From Legionella rubrilucens (GTDB lineage: Bacteria; Pseudomonadota; Gammaproteobacteria; Legionellales; Legionellaceae), in NCBI RefSeq assembly GCF_001468125.1, contig NZ_LNYT01000006.1, positions 198,840 through 257,385 of the forward strand: a stretch of 58,546 bases of DNA, written 5' to 3'. Position 1 is the first letter of the stretch, and the number at the start of each line of letters is the position of its first letter. The translations under genes were made by a program, and so were the position numbers. The notes under the pieces are model-generated. The model did not search any database and was not told where the DNA came from. It worked only from the letters and a program-made list of their open reading frames with translations. Below are positions 1-8,967 of the stretch, one piece after another.

Positions 1-99
1 GGCCTTGACAGATGTGGCCAGTTCCATTCGTTTACTGCGTTTCATTGAGGTCTTAAGCGTCTTATGAGTATTCATGGTGTTCCGAACATTTTCGTTCAT
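1..99 (-). CDS. Possible partial ORF at the window edge
   Basis: The minus strand is open from an ATG at 99 to the window edge (33 codons, no stop), with an internal ATG at 75 preceded by GGAACACC. The peptide is basic and rich in Thr, Lys and Met. I do not recognise it. It ends five bases before the left end of the IS3 element, so it could be an intact small gene or chance. Only the open frame supports it. Confidence 0.25.
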   Translation of the reverse strand, partial: MNENVRNTMNTHKTLKTSMKRSKRMELATSVKA

Positions 100-120
100 A
101 TAATTGTAACCCCCCCATAT

Positions 121-966
121 TTAGTGGCATCCTAAATTAGAGTTCATTGGCTGATTTTTTGCCAGATATTCCCACGGCGTTAAATCATTTAGTGAATCAT
201 GGGGTCTTTCGTCGTTGTACTCTTTTATCCAGTTTTCTGTTAGCTCTCTTACTTCGTGTAAATTTTTAAACACATACATATCCAGTATTTCTGTGCGATA
301 AGTTCTATTGAATCGCTCAATAAATGAATTTTGTGTTGGCTTTCCTGGTTTGATAAATTCCAATTGCACCTTATTTTTTTCTGCCCAATCAGCCAGAGCA
401 CCTGAAATAAATTCAGGACCATTATCCATGCGTAGTTTGGCGGGGAGACCACGCCAGGCAACAACACGTTCTAATACGCGAATTACTCGCTGTGCAGGCA
501 GGCTCAAATCTATCTCAATCGCTAACACTTCACGGTTGAAATCATCCACTATGTTAAATGTTCTGAAGCGTCGACCACACATCAATGCATCGGACATAAA
601 GTCCATTGACCAACACTGGTTAATGGACGCTGGCACACTTAGAGGTTCAGGTGAGCGATTGGGTAACCGCTTTTTTCCCTTACGACGCATATTGAGCTTA
701 AGCTCACAATACACACGGTAAACCCGTTTATGATTCCATCTGTGCCCCTGACGTCGTAAGACCTTAAGCAATTTACTGAAGCCATACGCTGGGTAACGTT
801 CAGATGATTCCTGCAATGCCACAATGACACTTTCATCAGACCGACTATCCGGCTTATAGCGATAAACCGAGTCGCTGATACCTACAACTTTGCAAGCGCG
901 GCGTAAGCTCACAGCATGAGTATTGACTGCATAATCAACCAACTCCCGACGCACAGTTGGCTTCAC
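121..966 (-). CDS. IS3-family transposase OrfB (DDE integrase core)
   Basis: 281 aa with an HTH_21-like N-terminus and an rve integrase core. The DDE residues are visible in SMDFMSD (first Asp), RMDNGPEF (second Asp) and SFIERFNRTYR (Glu), followed by the typical ending ERPHDSLNDLTPWEYL. The frame starts with GTG at 966, overlapping the orfA stop (GTGA). IS3 elements normally make an OrfAB fusion by -1 slippage, and an A7G run on the minus strand (969-976) just before the orfA stop fits that. OrfB is intact, but the fusion cannot form because orfA is frameshifted. Confidence 0.9.
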   Translation of the reverse strand: MKPTVRRELVDYAVNTHAVSLRRACKVVGISDSVYRYKPDSRSDESVIVALQESSERYPAYGFSKLLKVLRRQGHRWNHKRVYRVYCELKLNMRRKGKKRLPNRSPEPLSVPASINQCWSMDFMSDALMCGRRFRTFNIVDDFNREVLAIEIDLSLPAQRVIRVLERVVAWRGLPAKLRMDNGPEFISGALADWAEKNKVQLEFIKPGKPTQNSFIERFNRTYRTEILDMYVFKNLHEVRELTENWIKEYNDERPHDSLNDLTPWEYLAKNQPMNSNLGCH

Positions 967-1228
967 AGCTTTTTTTCGACAATATCCTTCAGGATTTTGT
1001 GGTCAAGACTTAGCTCAGCATACATTTGCTTAAGACGACGGTTCTCTTCCTCAAGCTCTTTCAGACGCTTTATGTCTGATGATTCCATGCCTCCGTATTT
1101 TGCTTTCCAGTTGTATATGTTGCGTCAGAAATGCCATATTCACGACAAACTTCTTTAACCAGTCTGCCTGCTTCAACCTCTTTTAGAATTTTGACAATCT
1201 GAGTTTCTGTATAACGCGATTTTTTCAT
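963..1228 (-). pseudogene. IS3 transposase OrfA, broken by a 1-nt deletion
   Basis: From ATG at 1228 the minus strand encodes a helix-turn-helix start (MKKSRYTETQIVKILKEVE) through ISDAT. It then loses frame near 1115-1116 and hits a stop about 20 codons later. Restoring one base gives the usual IS3 OrfA continuation YYNWKAKYGGME and a leucine-zipper-like segment (KRLKELEEENRRLKQ), ending at the TGA at 963-965. That this is a deletion rather than another lesion is inferred from the family motif. A sequencing error is possible. Confidence 0.75.
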
Positions 1229-1367
1229 CTTTGTTCTCCTTAGGCGTAGTTTAACTTGGAGAACTCTAATCAGGAATACAACTATTTTAGGGGGGGTTTA
1301 CAACTGAGGCTGGCGTTCTATGGGATTTTGGTTTTAAAAAACGGGCGGGTCACACTTTTAAACATGG

Positions 1368-2687
1368 TTATTTAAGTCGAGGAGATAAATACGTAATGTA
1401 ACGCTTGATGCCGTTATGAAGTGTTTTAAGCTTTCTATTGATAGATATTTTCCGATCAAAAAGAAGCTTTAATCCTTGTTCACTAATGAACAACGCTTCA
1501 ATTAAAACCATTCTAATGTTATTTAACAGTTTATATTTTTTTTTGGTTGATTGCATTTTAGTAGTTATATCCGCAGCACAAGAATTAAGACTTATGTTCT
1601 TTAGATAGGTCAAAATCTTCCGGCCAACCAAATTACCTAACTGACTAGCATGATATAAATCAGACTGGATTAAGTCATTAAATACATTATCAGCAAGATT
1701 TTGCAAATAATCATAGTCCCCTAACATTTCAACAATCTCATCAATATTTGAAAAATCCTTTTTTAAAAGTATATAGTGTTCTCCAGGTTTACATATACCA
1801 TTATAGTGACCAGGGAACATAATCATTGGAGTTTTGGTTGCCGCGGCCTCAAATACCCGGGGTGAGATGGCATTATAAACAATAATACCATCATAGCTTT
1901 TTAGAACGCGCTCATAAACAGTATCAAAATCAGCATTTTTGTTTTTTGTTAAGAAGAGCTCGGTTTCCTTCTTTACTTGACCATCAAAGTCCCAAATACT
2001 AGCACCACTTTCTGTAGCTAGCACGGCTTTAGAGTTTTTCAGCAAATTTAGCCAATTTTCACCATACAGACGATGTGATTCTTCAAGACTAATATCAAGC
2101 GAAAGTCCTCTGCTTTCAACTCGTCTCTGGAATTGTTCAGCAATAAGTTCTTTCTCATAAGCTAAGCTTCCTAACCAATAATCACAACGTCTTCCTCGAT
2201 AAGAAACATCAATAACGCGATCTTTAATTTGAGGGGAAGAAATTTTTTTCATCTCATCATTAACATATCCAGTTAAAACAGTTATTTTTTCTAACTTTTT
2301 TAATCTAGGATCAGGATAAGCACGTGATAAAGTATTTTTATTAACCAACGTAAATAAAGTGGTAAACTTTAACTCATAAAGATAGTCCTGCACCTTATTC
2401 ACACTTTGGTATTCATCCTGAAGAAATATAAATTTGTAGCCATTGAATTGCGATATTTTACTCTTTAAATGATCTGATAAATAATAGTTATTATAGGGTT
2501 TAATAGAGTAATGAATACCTATAGCATCAAACAATGATAAATCTAATTTATCTAGAACTTTATTAATTAAAGGATTTTCAATATGCCACTCGATGTCTCT
2601 ACACGAAGTTACTGCATGAATATGATCGCGAACCGCACCAGCGTTATGAGTGGTATCAGCTAAAAATAATACATTAGGTTTATTCAT
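1368..2687 (-). CDS. Glycosyltransferase-like protein (paralogue of the upstream gene)
   Basis: 439 aa, probably cytoplasmic. The N-terminus VLFLADTTHNAGAV and the C-terminal segment ISPRVFEAAATKTPMIMFPG resemble the two halves of a GT-B glycosyltransferase; the second looks like the donor-sugar region of GT1/GT4 enzymes. A central YRGRRCDYWLGSLAYEK motif and a YGENW segment are shared with the neighbour at 2708-4006. An AAGGA stands four bases before the ATG. It is the last gene of the minus-strand polysaccharide operon, consistent with adding a sugar to the exported glycan. The region is visibly AT-rich compared with the wbp genes. Family and substrate are inferred, and no enzyme name is safe. 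Confidence 0.6.
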   Translation of the reverse strand: MNKPNVLFLADTTHNAGAVRDHIHAVTSCRDIEWHIENPLINKVLDKLDLSLFDAIGIHYSIKPYNNYYLSDHLKSKISQFNGYKFIFLQDEYQSVNKVQDYLYELKFTTLFTLVNKNTLSRAYPDPRLKKLEKITVLTGYVNDEMKKISSPQIKDRVIDVSYRGRRCDYWLGSLAYEKELIAEQFQRRVESRGLSLDISLEESHRLYGENWLNLLKNSKAVLATESGASIWDFDGQVKKETELFLTKNKNADFDTVYERVLKSYDGIIVYNAISPRVFEAAATKTPMIMFPGHYNGICKPGEHYILLKKDFSNIDEIVEMLGDYDYLQNLADNVFNDLIQSDLYHASQLGNLVGRKILTYLKNISLNSCAADITTKMQSTKKKYKLLNNIRMVLIEALFISEQGLKLLFDRKISINRKLKTLHNGIKRYITYLSPRLK

Positions 2688-2707
2688 AAATCCTTTACGT
2701 TTTTTAT

Positions 2708-4006
2708 TTAAAATAATTTTTTCCCAATCATGCGGATCGTATTCCTGGGTCTTAATAGCAATTTAATTAAAAACTTTATATTTACTGGCATTTTTTGATA
2801 CATACTCAAACTTGATTTGTAGAAAATAGTCTTTAAGGAAATATACTGAACATGCTTTCTAAATTGGTCTTCAGTGTAGAACGTATGGACAGTTGATTTA
2901 TTGCGCGCTGTAAATTCTCTGCTTATAAGATGATCTACTTTTTCTATAAATGCACTATAGTGATACTGAGGGTTTAAGGCAATTTCCTGATAAGCTCTAT
3001 CAACAATTCTCTGTAAATAATCATCGTCTTTTATTTTTTCCAAAACTTCATGAATATTACTAAAATCCTTTTTTAATTCAATATAATGTCTTTCGGGCTT
3101 CAATATGCCTGAGTAGTTTCCTTCATATAACACTAATGCCGTTTTAAGTGCTATTGCCTCAAAACACCGTGGTGAAATCTGGTTAAGATAATATTTTCCT
3201 TCATGTTCCTTCAAAAACATAGCTTGAACTTGATGAAAAGTTACTCGCGGATGAAGAAATTGGTACTTGTCAATTTTTTTCTCGAGTTCTCCAGTAAAAT
3301 CCATTACACTAGCGCCGCTCTCAACCCCTAGTGTTGCTTTGCAATTTCCTATAAACTTAATCCAATTCTCACCGTATATTCTGTCGTTTTCATTATAAGA
3401 TATATCAACCTTCAATTTTTCATGAGTTGTATGTTTCTTCCATTTTTCAACTATATCCCATTTTTCAAAGCCTAATTCTCCATACCAGAATGGCAAGCGT
3501 CTCCCACGGTAACCCACGTGAATAGAGCGATCTAGGACTGGTTTTACATTGTCATAATCTAGAAGTCTCTTAGGTATATATCCAGTTAAGTTGTTGTATT
3601 TAGAAACTCCTGGTAATTCATCCTCTGGATATATCCGCTTGATTTCTTCTTCACAAAAACAAGAAAACAATACATCGACATTTAAAGATTTTAATTCTTG
3701 CCTCATGGTATTGATTTGTCGATATTCATCCTGAACAAAAATAATCTTTAGTCCCTTATAGTCTGCTATTCTCTTCTTAGCTTTTTCAGATAGATAGTGA
3801 TCATTTAAAATACATAAAGAGTAGTGAATAATAATAACATCAAATTTATTAAAATCTAGCTTGCTGCTTATATCTCCCATCCCTGAATGAACCCAAATCT
3901 TATGGCTTGAATAGTCCTTAAAAGCATCAATATGATCAACAATCGTATTTGCATCATTACCTAATAGAGGTCTATTGCACAGAAAGAGAATATTTAATTT
4001 CATCAA
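2708..4006 (-). CDS. Glycosyltransferase-like protein
   Basis: 432 aa, collinear with the downstream gene over its whole length. Shared motifs are LSEKAKKRI, FVQDEYRQIN, YRGRRLPFWYGELGFEKW, YGENWIKFIGNCKATLGVESGAS, the SPRCFEA segment and KKDFSNIHEVLEK. The start overlaps the stop of the Wzt-like gene by four bases (ATGA), indicating translational coupling; a second Met follows at 4003. The GT-B-like C-terminal motif (SPRCFEAIALKTALVLYEG) suggests a nucleotide-sugar transferase acting on the same glycan as its neighbours. Function is inferred from fold-like motifs and context. Confidence 0.6.
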   Translation of the reverse strand: MMKLNILFLCNRPLLGNDANTIVDHIDAFKDYSSHKIWVHSGMGDISSKLDFNKFDVIIIHYSLCILNDHYLSEKAKKRIADYKGLKIIFVQDEYRQINTMRQELKSLNVDVLFSCFCEEEIKRIYPEDELPGVSKYNNLTGYIPKRLLDYDNVKPVLDRSIHVGYRGRRLPFWYGELGFEKWDIVEKWKKHTTHEKLKVDISYNENDRIYGENWIKFIGNCKATLGVESGASVMDFTGELEKKIDKYQFLHPRVTFHQVQAMFLKEHEGKYYLNQISPRCFEAIALKTALVLYEGNYSGILKPERHYIELKKDFSNIHEVLEKIKDDDYLQRIVDRAYQEIALNPQYHYSAFIEKVDHLISREFTARNKSTVHTFYTEDQFRKHVQYISLKTIFYKSSLSMYQKMPVNIKFLIKLLLRPRNTIRMIGKKLF

Positions 4007-5421
4007 TCTATCTCACTAAATAATTCAGCTGGTTGTATCTTATTATTATCATCCTCACTAATACACCACTCTGCCGGATGATAGAATAAAGTACAGTCAT
4101 CCTTGTATTTTCCTTTTACCTCAAACTGGTAGCTTCTAGACAATAAATCATAATAAGTGGCCGTTGATAAATCATACAAATCCAAAGTTTGATAAATAGC
4201 TGCTGAGAAAATGTACTTACCATTTCCTAATAGCGTATTCTTATAAACCAATTTCACTGTGGCTTCATCCGATTCATGGAGCTCAAAAGTGTATTTTTGG
4301 CTACAGTGACGAGAAAGCCAACGACCATCCTCCGTAAAAAGTAAAACAACAAAATAGACATCAAATTTATCTTTCTTATCCGCCCTAATAGTAAATTGTA
4401 TAGTTAATTCATCACCTGAATTGATTTCAGATATTTCCTCACTGAATCGATCCAGTAATCTAATTTCTTTTATTTTCAAACCAGCAATTAAGGAGGGCCA
4501 ACGAGAAACATCCCTGTCTTTTTGATCAATGACATTAAGTAAAAGATCAGATTTTTCAGAATCGGTGGATGTATGTTGAGAAATAACCTGGATCAGTAAT
4601 TTCTCTCGAAGCCACTTCGATTGAATAATAGGCGTAGGCTTTTTATTAGATAGCTTACTATTAACTTGATTCTCAATTTCCAATCTTTTTGTATACTCTT
4701 CGTACCGCTTTACTATATCAATGGCTTTACCCTGCATAACAATTTCACCGCATTCCAGCCAGATTGCAGTTTCACAAAATTGTAAAACTTGAGCAGTTGA
4801 ATGCGAAACAAGAAGTAAGGTACATCCTGAACCGGTTAATTTTTTCATCCGATCAGCTGATTTAGCACTAAAATAAGCATCACCAGCACCCAAAACCTCA
4901 TCAACAATGAGAATATCGGGCTTTATTGCTGTCGCTGTTGCAAAATAGAGTCTGGACTGCATGCCAAGCGAATAAGTTTTGATTGGCTGATAAAGAAAAT
5001 CTCCTAATTCAACAAAATCAATGATATCTTCAACTGCTTCGTTATACTGGTCTTGAGTCAATCCATTGTATATGAGCGAGGCTTTGATGTTTTCCAACCC
5101 TGTAAATTCAGGATGAAATCCTAAACCCGTGCTCATCAATGCCTGAATCTTACCATTTACAGTAACATCACCTTGGGTTGGTAAAAAATTACCTGTCATT
5201 AATTTCAATAGCGTCGATTTTCCTGCCCCATTTCGGCCTACTATTCCAAGTCTCTCACCTTTATAAATAGTAAGATTGACATTCTTTAAAGCAAAAAATT
5301 GTTGGTAATTATTTCCTTTACTGAGTCCTAATGCATCTAACATCATCTGCCAAGGAGTGTTGTAAAGTTTATACGTTTTATCGACATTCTTAAATTCAAT
5401 GGCCTTATCATGCAAATTCAT
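4003..5421 (-). CDS. Polysaccharide ABC transporter ATP-binding protein (Wzt-like)
   Basis: 472 aa from the ATG at 5421. I prefer this to the longer frame from 5460 because it begins where the family does and overlaps the permease by only 14 bp. Walker A GRNGAGKS is at residues 62-69, a signature-like YSLGMQSR near 150 and Walker B DILIVDE near 169. Residues from about 300 onward form a separate region like the glycan-binding C-terminal domain of Wzt, which recognises the end of the O-polysaccharide. With the permease upstream it would export an undecaprenyl-linked glycan across the inner membrane. The extended C-domain implies selective export of a capped chain (inference). Confidence 0.85.
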   Translation of the reverse strand: MNLHDKAIEFKNVDKTYKLYNTPWQMMLDALGLSKGNNYQQFFALKNVNLTIYKGERLGIVGRNGAGKSTLLKLMTGNFLPTQGDVTVNGKIQALMSTGLGFHPEFTGLENIKASLIYNGLTQDQYNEAVEDIIDFVELGDFLYQPIKTYSLGMQSRLYFATATAIKPDILIVDEVLGAGDAYFSAKSADRMKKLTGSGCTLLLVSHSTAQVLQFCETAIWLECGEIVMQGKAIDIVKRYEEYTKRLEIENQVNSKLSNKKPTPIIQSKWLREKLLIQVISQHTSTDSEKSDLLLNVIDQKDRDVSRWPSLIAGLKIKEIRLLDRFSEEISEINSGDELTIQFTIRADKKDKFDVYFVVLLFTEDGRWLSRHCSQKYTFELHESDEATVKLVYKNTLLGNGKYIFSAAIYQTLDLYDLSTATYYDLLSRSYQFEVKGKYKDDCTLFYHPAEWCISEDDNNKIQPAELFSEID

Positions 5422-6211
5422 AAAATACCTTTTTAGTTTTATCGTAAAAATAATGACCAAGGCTAAAGCAAAATAAACTAATAAATGTAGCGATCAAAAA
5501 ATTATAACTTATGACACCTTTTACAAATAAGTCTTGATAAGACCATACATAATACGAAAATGGATTTAAATAAATAATTAATTTTAATGTTTTAGGCACC
5601 ATAGCAGGTGTATAAGCGATAGGGCTTACAATCATGAGGAGCATAGTGACAAAAGAAAGTGACTGTTGGATATCTTTAAGTACCAGATTAAGAATAGACA
5701 AAACCCAAACAATTCCAGTTGTAAACATTATTTGCAGGATAATAAGTGCAGGCAATACCAAAATGCTTAAGTTTATAGTCCTCAGACAGAGCAGATTAGC
5801 AATAATCAACAATAAAACACCTACAAATAATGTCATACAATTTACCACCACAGCTTGCAAAGGAATATATTCTGATGGATAAACTGTATTGAGAAGAAGC
5901 GATTTTTTGCTGGATAAAGATGTTGTTCCGGCGGTCAATCCATCAGAAAACCCAAGAAATGGCAGTAGGCCACTCATAATATAAATGACATAGGTGTTAG
6001 TACTCATGTCAGTGGGCTTAACACGAAAAATAAGAATGTATAAGGTTGAATAAATAAAAAAAAGTAGCAATGGGTATAATATAAACCAGAATACCCCAAT
6101 TACTGAACCTGCATGACGCTTGGCAAGTTCAGAAACGATTGAGTTTTTCAATAGACTATAGTGTTTGATAATTGAAAGGAAAGGATTTACCAAGTGATTT
6201 ATTATTTTCAT
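5408..6211 (-). CDS. Polysaccharide ABC transporter permease (Wzm-like, ABC-2 family)
   Basis: 267 aa with about six hydrophobic segments and the typical family N-terminus (LAKRHAGSVIGVFWFILYPL) that packs against the ATPase. It forms the inner-membrane channel of an O-antigen/capsule exporter with the Wzt-like protein encoded just downstream (14-bp overlap). Its start overlaps the 2-epimerase stop by four bases. Such ABC-dependent export avoids a Wzx/Wzy system, and neither Wzx nor Wzy is seen here. Confidence 0.87.
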   Translation of the reverse strand: MKIINHLVNPFLSIIKHYSLLKNSIVSELAKRHAGSVIGVFWFILYPLLLFFIYSTLYILIFRVKPTDMSTNTYVIYIMSGLLPFLGFSDGLTAGTTSLSSKKSLLLNTVYPSEYIPLQAVVVNCMTLFVGVLLLIIANLLCLRTINLSILVLPALIILQIMFTTGIVWVLSILNLVLKDIQQSLSFVTMLLMIVSPIAYTPAMVPKTLKLIIYLNPFSYYVWSYQDLFVKGVISYNFLIATFISLFCFSLGHYFYDKTKKVFYEFA

Positions 6212-7296
6212 AGCTTAAATTCAATTAAAATGTTTACTATTTTCTCCGCTGCATTACCATCGCCGTAGAGTGGCAAGCCCCCTTTCACCTGTTGACTACA
6301 ATTAACAAGTTCAGTCAATAAAAACGCCTTATCCGGAGAACACAATTGGTTCCAGCCCGCCTCCACCAGTTCGACCCACTCCGTTTCATCGCGCAGCGTG
6401 ATGCAGGGAACCTGATTGAAATAGGCTTCTTTCTGCACGCCGCCGGAATCGGTGACAATAAAGGCTGCGTGTTTTTCCAGGGCCAGCATATCGAGATAGC
6501 CAACCGGCTCGGTCAGAAAAACCTGTTTTTCCAGCGTTGTAAAATAGCTTTTCTGGCTCAAGGCAGCACGGGTGCGCGGGTGCAGCGGCAGAATAATCCG
6601 ATAAGTTTTGCTCAATTCAATCAGGGCATTGCAGATATTCTGCAAGCGTGATTCATTGTCGGTATTTTCAGCACGGTGAATGGTTGCCAACACATACGGT
6701 TTAGCCAGAAGTTGCCACTCATCGACTTTGGTTTGCCTTGAGGCATTCAGTTCATTGTAAAACAGCGTCGCATCGAGCATCACATCGCCGACATTAACGA
6801 TCTGTCTGGGGTCAATCCCTTCCTTCAGTAATTGCTGTTTGCCGTTTTCTGTGGGAGCAAACAATAATTGACTGAGGTGATCGGCCGTGATGCGATTAAT
6901 CTCTTCGGGCATTTTACGGTTAAACGAGCGCAGTCCCGCTTCGACATGCGCCACGGGAATATGAAGTTTAGCCGCCGCCAAGGCTCCGGCCAGCGTGGAA
7001 TTGGTATCCCCGTAAACCAGAACCCAGTCAGGCTTTTCCCGGATTAACACGTCTTCAATGGCGGCCAGCATCTGCCCTGTTTGATGACCATGGCTGCCTG
7101 AGCCAATGTTTAAATGGTAGCCCGGTTGCGGGATGGATAACTCGTCAAAAAACTGCGACGACATATTGGCATCGTAATGTTGCCCGGTGTGGATGATGAT
7201 TTCATCCACATCAGCCCGTTTCGCGATGATTCTGGACACCGCGGCGGCTTTGATGAATTGTGGGCGCGCACCCACAATCGTACACACTTTAATCAT
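6208..7296 (-). CDS. UDP-N-acetylglucosamine 2-epimerase family (WbpI/WecB type)
   Basis: 362 aa, the usual length for non-hydrolysing UDP-GlcNAc 2-epimerases. Visible family features are VGARPQFIKAA at the N-terminus, HTGQHYDANMS, VYGDTNST (Asp97), HVEAGLRS (Glu119), MPEEINRI (Glu131/132) and IHRAEN (His207), the acidic and His residues used in catalysis. The surrounding WbpA, WbpB and WbpD homologues suggest the substrate is UDP-GlcNAc(3NAc)A rather than UDP-GlcNAc, giving the ManNAc3NAcA precursor. That substrate choice is inferred; WecB cannot be excluded from sequence alone. It starts 14 bp after wbpD. Confidence 0.8.
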   Translation of the reverse strand: MIKVCTIVGARPQFIKAAAVSRIIAKRADVDEIIIHTGQHYDANMSSQFFDELSIPQPGYHLNIGSGSHGHQTGQMLAAIEDVLIREKPDWVLVYGDTNSTLAGALAAAKLHIPVAHVEAGLRSFNRKMPEEINRITADHLSQLLFAPTENGKQQLLKEGIDPRQIVNVGDVMLDATLFYNELNASRQTKVDEWQLLAKPYVLATIHRAENTDNESRLQNICNALIELSKTYRIILPLHPRTRAALSQKSYFTTLEKQVFLTEPVGYLDMLALEKHAAFIVTDSGGVQKEAYFNQVPCITLRDETEWVELVEAGWNQLCSPDKAFLLTELVNCSQQVKGGLPLYGDGNAAEKIVNILIEFKL

Positions 7297-7310
7297 AATA
7301 AATCCCCGTC

Positions 7311-7901
7311 CTACTGTTCCATCAATGCCACGGTATTGTTTTCAGTCAGAATATAGATGTCGCCCGTCTGTTGGCATTTGGCATAAGAAAGGCCGTCCGT
7401 TTCTTTTTTGAACAAAAGCCGTTCACCAAAACGGCTCATCCAGCCGATTTGCCGGGCCGGAACCCCGACCATCAGGGCATAAGCCGGTACATCCTGGTTA
7501 ACCACCGCACCGGCGCCCACAAACGCGTACTCGCCGATGGTCACGCCGCAGACAATTGTGCAGTTCGCCCCTAAGGTCGCACCCCGTTTTACAAGTGTGT
7601 CACGGTATTCGTCCTTGCGGGAGACGGCCGAGCGGGGGTTGTACACGTTGGTAAATACCATGCTCGGGCCGCAGAAAACATCGTCTTCCAGTGTAACATT
7701 GTCATAAATGGACACGTTGTTTTGTATTTTAACATTATTGCCAATCACCACCCGGTTGCCGACAAACACATTCTGGCCAAGGCTGCAACGTTCGCCAATG
7801 CGCGCCCCACCGCAGACATGAACCCAATGCCAAACGCGTGTGCCTTCACCCAGCTCGGCACCCTGATCAATAATGGCAGTGTCATGAGCCTGATACGACA
7901 T
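7311..7901 (-). CDS. wbpD: UDP-2-acetamido-3-amino-dideoxyglucuronate N-acetyltransferase
   Basis: 196 aa from the ATG at 7901 (GGAG eight bases upstream; a longer frame to 7961 would run back into wbpB). This is a left-handed beta-helix acetyltransferase with repeated hexapeptides (for example [16 protein letters not shown]). It also has the WbpD/WlbB-type segments [30 protein letters not shown] and [12 protein letters not shown]. It would acetylate the 3-amino group of the UDP-sugar acid using acetyl-CoA in the cytoplasm. The gene begins one base after the wbpB stop. Confidence 0.85.
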   Translation of the reverse strand: MSYQAHDTAIIDQGAELGEGTRVWHWVHVCGGARIGERCSLGQNVFVGNRVVIGNNVKIQNNVSIYDNVTLEDDVFCGPSMVFTNVYNPRSAVSRKDEYRDTLVKRGATLGANCTIVCGVTIGEYAFVGAGAVVNQDVPAYALMVGVPARQIGWMSRFGERLLFKKETDGLSYAKCQQTGDIYILTENNTVALMEQ

Positions 7902-7902
7902 A

Positions 7903-8967
7903 CTATAACTCCAGGGGTAAATGCACCGTTGAACCATCGCGTGCGGAACGGTAAGCAGCAATTAATAATTCCAGCGAGGTTAACCCTTCACGGCCATCCG
8001 TTTCCGGTTCTTCTTTGCCCTGCAGGGTATTGATCACATTGTCATAATAAAGCGGGTGACCAAAGCCATACACGGACGTTGTCTGATAGCTGGCGGCCTT
8101 GATTTGATCATCCTCGGGTTGCCTGTCGGCGAATTCCCATTGCTGAATCTCATTGACGGCCACACCGCCAATTCTGACCGTGCCCTTTTCACCGAGAACG
8201 GTGATTGAACCCTCAAGATTTCTGGGATAGGTTAGCATCGTCACGCTGACAGACCCCATGGCGCCGCTGCGCCAACGGATGTTCATCACGCCCGTGTCCT
8301 CGGTTTCAATGTCGCGGGCTAACGTTCCCATCATGGACTGAACCGATTGCACGGGACCGAGCAGCCAATGGATTAAATCAATGTAATGGCTGGCCTGATT
8401 CATGAATGCGCCGCCATCAAATTCCCAGGTACCGCGCCAGGACGCCTGATCATAATAATCCTGTGGCCGCGTCCAGAAAACATTAATATTGGCCAGATAA
8501 ATCTTACCAAAACGCCCCTGGTCAATGGCTTTCTTTAAGAGCTGCAGGGTGGCATTGCGCCGGTTTTGTTTCACAACAAACAGGCGGACGCCGGCTTCAT
8601 CGCAGGCATTCACCATGCGTAAGCCATCCTGCCAGCGGGTGGCCATTGGTTTCTCAGTCAACACATGCCGGCCGCTGCGGGCAATCTGGATGGCCTGAGA
8701 CGGGTGCAGACCACTCGGCGTACACAGTGAAATGATGTCGGCATTGGTGTGTTGCAACAAGTCTTCAAGGCTTCGATAGCCGTCTACGCCGTATTCGCTG
8801 GTGGCTTTTTGCAGGGCCTCGGCATCGATATCGCACACCGCCGTCAGGTTCAGGCGATCGCGGTGTTCGGCAATGGATTGCAGGTGGTTGCGCGAAATGC
8901 GACCGCAGCCAACCAAAGCGATGTTGATTTTGCGATCCGTGATATTCCAGGGTGCTTTTTTCATCAT
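7903..8967 (-). CDS. wbpB: UDP-N-acetylglucosaminuronate 3-dehydrogenase (Gfo/Idh/MocA family)
   Basis: 354 aa. The Rossmann motif ALVGCGRIS is at about residues 17-25 and the catalytic-lysine motif TEKPMA at about 104-109 (Lys106). The C-terminal substrate domain has the [15 protein letters not shown] helix typical of the family. In P. aeruginosa WbpB oxidises C3 of UDP-GlcNAcA and is coupled to the WbpE transaminase, which is not present here. The start overlaps the wbpA stop by one base. Specific function rests on operon context. Confidence 0.8.
   Translation of the reverse strand: MMKKAPWNITDRKINIALVGCGRISRNHLQSIAEHRDRLNLTAVCDIDAEALQKATSEYGVDGYRSLEDLLQHTNADIISLCTPSGLHPSQAIQIARSGRHVLTEKPMATRWQDGLRMVNACDEAGVRLFVVKQNRRNATLQLLKKAIDQGRFGKIYLANINVFWTRPQDYYDQASWRGTWEFDGGAFMNQASHYIDLIHWLLGPVQSVQSMMGTLARDIETEDTGVMNIRWRSGAMGSVSVTMLTYPRNLEGSITVLGEKGTVRIGGVAVNEIQQWEFADRQPEDDQIKAASYQTTSVYGFGHPLYYDNVINTLQGKEEPETDGREGLTSLELLIAAYRSARDGSTVHLPLEL

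Larger units (their letters stand above)
105..1302 (-). mobile_element. IS3-family insertion sequence
   Basis: About 1.2 kb carrying minus-strand orfA and orfB with imperfect terminal inverted repeats. The left end starts TGTAACCCCCC at 105. The right end, reverse-complemented, starts TGTAAACCCCCC from 1302, and both continue to a shared ATTAGAGTTC about 35 bases in. No convincing direct target repeat is seen (101-104 taat versus 1303-1306 actg), so the flanks may have recombined after insertion. The element lies 65 bp downstream of the polysaccharide operon, a common place for insertions around O-antigen-type loci. The frameshift in orfA suggests this copy is inactive. Confidence 0.85.

Noticed and set aside
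308-721. 137-aa plus-strand ORF
   Set aside because: Antisense shadow of the IS3 orfB, with no supporting features.
1297-1394. Plus-strand open frame reading GVLWDFGFKKRAGHTFKHGY and onward, next to the IS right end
   Set aside because: No start codon or ribosome site; it overlaps the 3' end of the minus-strand glycosyltransferase-like gene and runs out of the IS terminus. Probably chance.
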